Positions 19,929 to 20,865 of a DNA stretch of 20,865 bases are shown piece after piece (the first letter of the stretch is position 1; each line of letters begins with the position of its first letter). Location of the stretch: contig JAHBMJ010002252.1 of the NCBI GenBank assembly GCA_018398765.1, positions 1 to 20,865 of the forward strand, written 5' to 3'. Source of the DNA: Chromera velia. Taxonomy: Eukaryota; Sar; Chromeraceae. The position numbers and the translations under genes are program-made. The notes beneath the pieces are model-generated. The model searched no databases and was not told the origin of the DNA. It was given only the letters and a program-made list of their open reading frames with translations.

Positions 19929-20618
19929 ATGCAGAGATCCTTCCTTCCTTTTCCTCTTCCAACTTTTTCTCGTTTCATCCGAGCTCATCGCATCGAAACA
20001 CCCACTTCCCGACGACTCGCAAACAACCATTCCGACAAACAAATCTACATGAGTGAGGGAGTGAGTGCGCTGCCACTTGTGACAAGCGTCCATGGAAGCG
20101 AGTGAGTGCATACCGACCGATACACGGACGGATAAACAAAGGGTTGGCTCGGCCCTACAGACACAAGGCTGAAGGATGGGATGGAACCAGTCGGGTCGGG
20201 TCAAATGAAAAGAAAGCCCTCCAACTCCTCCCTTTACCCTACAGCAGCCCTCTTGTCTGCTCTCCTTCTGATCTGATCCCAGAGGGCAGGCAGAGAGGGC
20301 GCAACTTTTTCTTCAGGGCTGGAGGCAGAGAGAAGCTTGGAAATGTCTCAGGCAGACAGTCCTCTTCATTCTGATGCTGCTAAAGACAGATAGAAAAGTC
20401 AAAACACATTTATCAGAGGACAGACACAGGTGAGGAAGAAAGGAAGGAAGGCCAAAAAAAGAGACAAAGAAGGAAGGGACACCTTCCTGCGTACACATGC
20501 TTTCTCTCTCCATCCATTCAGGCGCAACAGAGAGAAAGCGAATCCTCCAGCTGTCCCTCCAGTGCCTCCCTCCCTCAATCTCTCTGCTCTCTCTACCCAA
20601 ACCTTCATTCCCGATTCA
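19929..20618 (+). CDS. Candidate spliced plus-strand gene (weak, 3' end undefined)
   Basis: Three intron-like segments follow one another on the plus strand: 19759-19900 (CAG|GTAGGC ... TTTCCAG, leader intron), 20102-20282 (GTGAGT ... CCCAG) and 20430-20521 (CAG|GTGAGG ... TTCAG). An ATG at 19929 opens a frame through exons 19929-20101, 20283-20429 and 20522 onward with matching phase 2 at both junctions. The predicted N-terminus (MQRSFLPFPLPTFSRFIRAH) is basic and hydroxylated, like an organelle-targeting peptide. Exon 2 encodes a possible membrane helix (TVLFILMLLK). However, all frames of exon 2 are fairly open. Exon 3 has no stop before the window edge and runs antisense to the glycine-rich gene. 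Non-coding RNA or chance splice-like signals remain possible. Confidence 0.22.
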
Positions 20619-20865
20619 TCACCCCCAGCTCTCATCCATGTTAGAGTATCGGTTGTCGTGCCGACCGCCTCCGTATCCGCCGCCTGCCGTCATGGGGATC
20701 TGCTGCGGTTGGCCGTATTGACCCTGCCCCGATTGGAAACCGGCTCCCCTGTTCCCCCCACCCATCTGACCCCCTACCTGCCCCCCCCCCGGCCCTCCCC
20801 GCCCTCCAGCGTCCTGGCCGTGTCCCAGTCCGGGGGGCATCTCCCTCCCTCCCCCTCCCATCCCC
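20619..20865 (-). CDS. Glycine-rich protein C-terminus, probably RNA-binding (5' part outside window)
   Basis: The minus-strand frame is open from the window edge to a TGA at 20621-20619. The 82 or so visible residues are dominated by Gly, Gln, Arg, Tyr and Asn: GGGGREMPPG, GGRGGPGGGQ, then GQGQYGQPQQIPM and GYGGGRHDNRYSNMDESWG at the end. Gly/Arg/Tyr/Gln-rich low-complexity tails of this kind follow RRM, cold-shock, Alba or zinc-knuckle domains in RNA-binding proteins. That N-terminal domain would lie beyond 20865, so the subfamily cannot be named. An ATG at 20861 exists but the frame is open before it, so I treat the gene as truncated by the window. A CAG|GTAGGG inside the segment could be an alternative donor. 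Confidence 0.62.
   Translation of the reverse strand, partial: GMGGGGREMPPGLGHGQDAGGRGGPGGGQVGGQMGGGNRGAGFQSGQGQYGQPQQIPMTAGGGYGGGRHDNRYSNMDESWG

Noticed and set aside
1-20865. CRISPR arrays, bacterial operons, rRNA or complete tRNA genes
   Set aside because: None was seen. The repeats are eukaryotic microsatellites or LTRs, and the genes are spliced.

Overview
This window looks like nuclear DNA from an intron-rich protist. An alveolate of the chromerid/apicomplexan type is my best guess. The reasons are spliced genes with GT..AG introns, many simple-sequence tracts, repeated TGCATGCA motifs of the kind bound by ApiAP2 factors, GC-balanced genic DNA broken by AT-rich islands, and a short LTR retroelement. 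The taxon is an inference; no marker gene is present.

Layout. (1) 80-3063: a non-autonomous LTR retrotransposon in minus orientation. It has two identical 246-bp LTRs, a 5-bp target-site duplication (CTAGC), a primer-binding site, a polypurine tract and a 201-codon internal ORF. (2) 3064-3844: a cluster of GGTGCA motifs followed by an AT-rich, gene-free stretch. (3) 3845-14014, minus: one large gene that I assemble from eight exons into a protein of about 2692 aa. It has a helical, TPR-like N-terminus, a long disordered acidic/serine-rich middle, a basic coiled-coil segment, a cluster of IQ (calmodulin-binding) motifs and a charged tail. All seven splice junctions agree in phase. (4) 14525-15279, minus: a small three-exon gene (109 aa) that is invisible to single-ORF searches. 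(5) 15280-16056: a likely divergent promoter region with TGCATGCA motifs. (6) 16057-16887, plus: the main exon of an unrecognised multi-pass membrane protein. (7) 16888-19758: no confident gene; an AT-rich island at about 17280-18110, simple repeats and a perfect G-quadruplex motif. (8) 19759-20618, plus: intron-like segments that suggest a weakly supported spliced gene. (9) 20619-20865, minus: the C-terminus of a glycine-rich, probably RNA-binding protein that runs off the window edge.

The most unusual feature is in the large gene. Two of its introns start directly in (GTCA)n microsatellites whose unit regenerates the GTCAGT 5' splice site every four bases. The same GTCAGT donor is used in another of its introns and in the small neighbouring gene.
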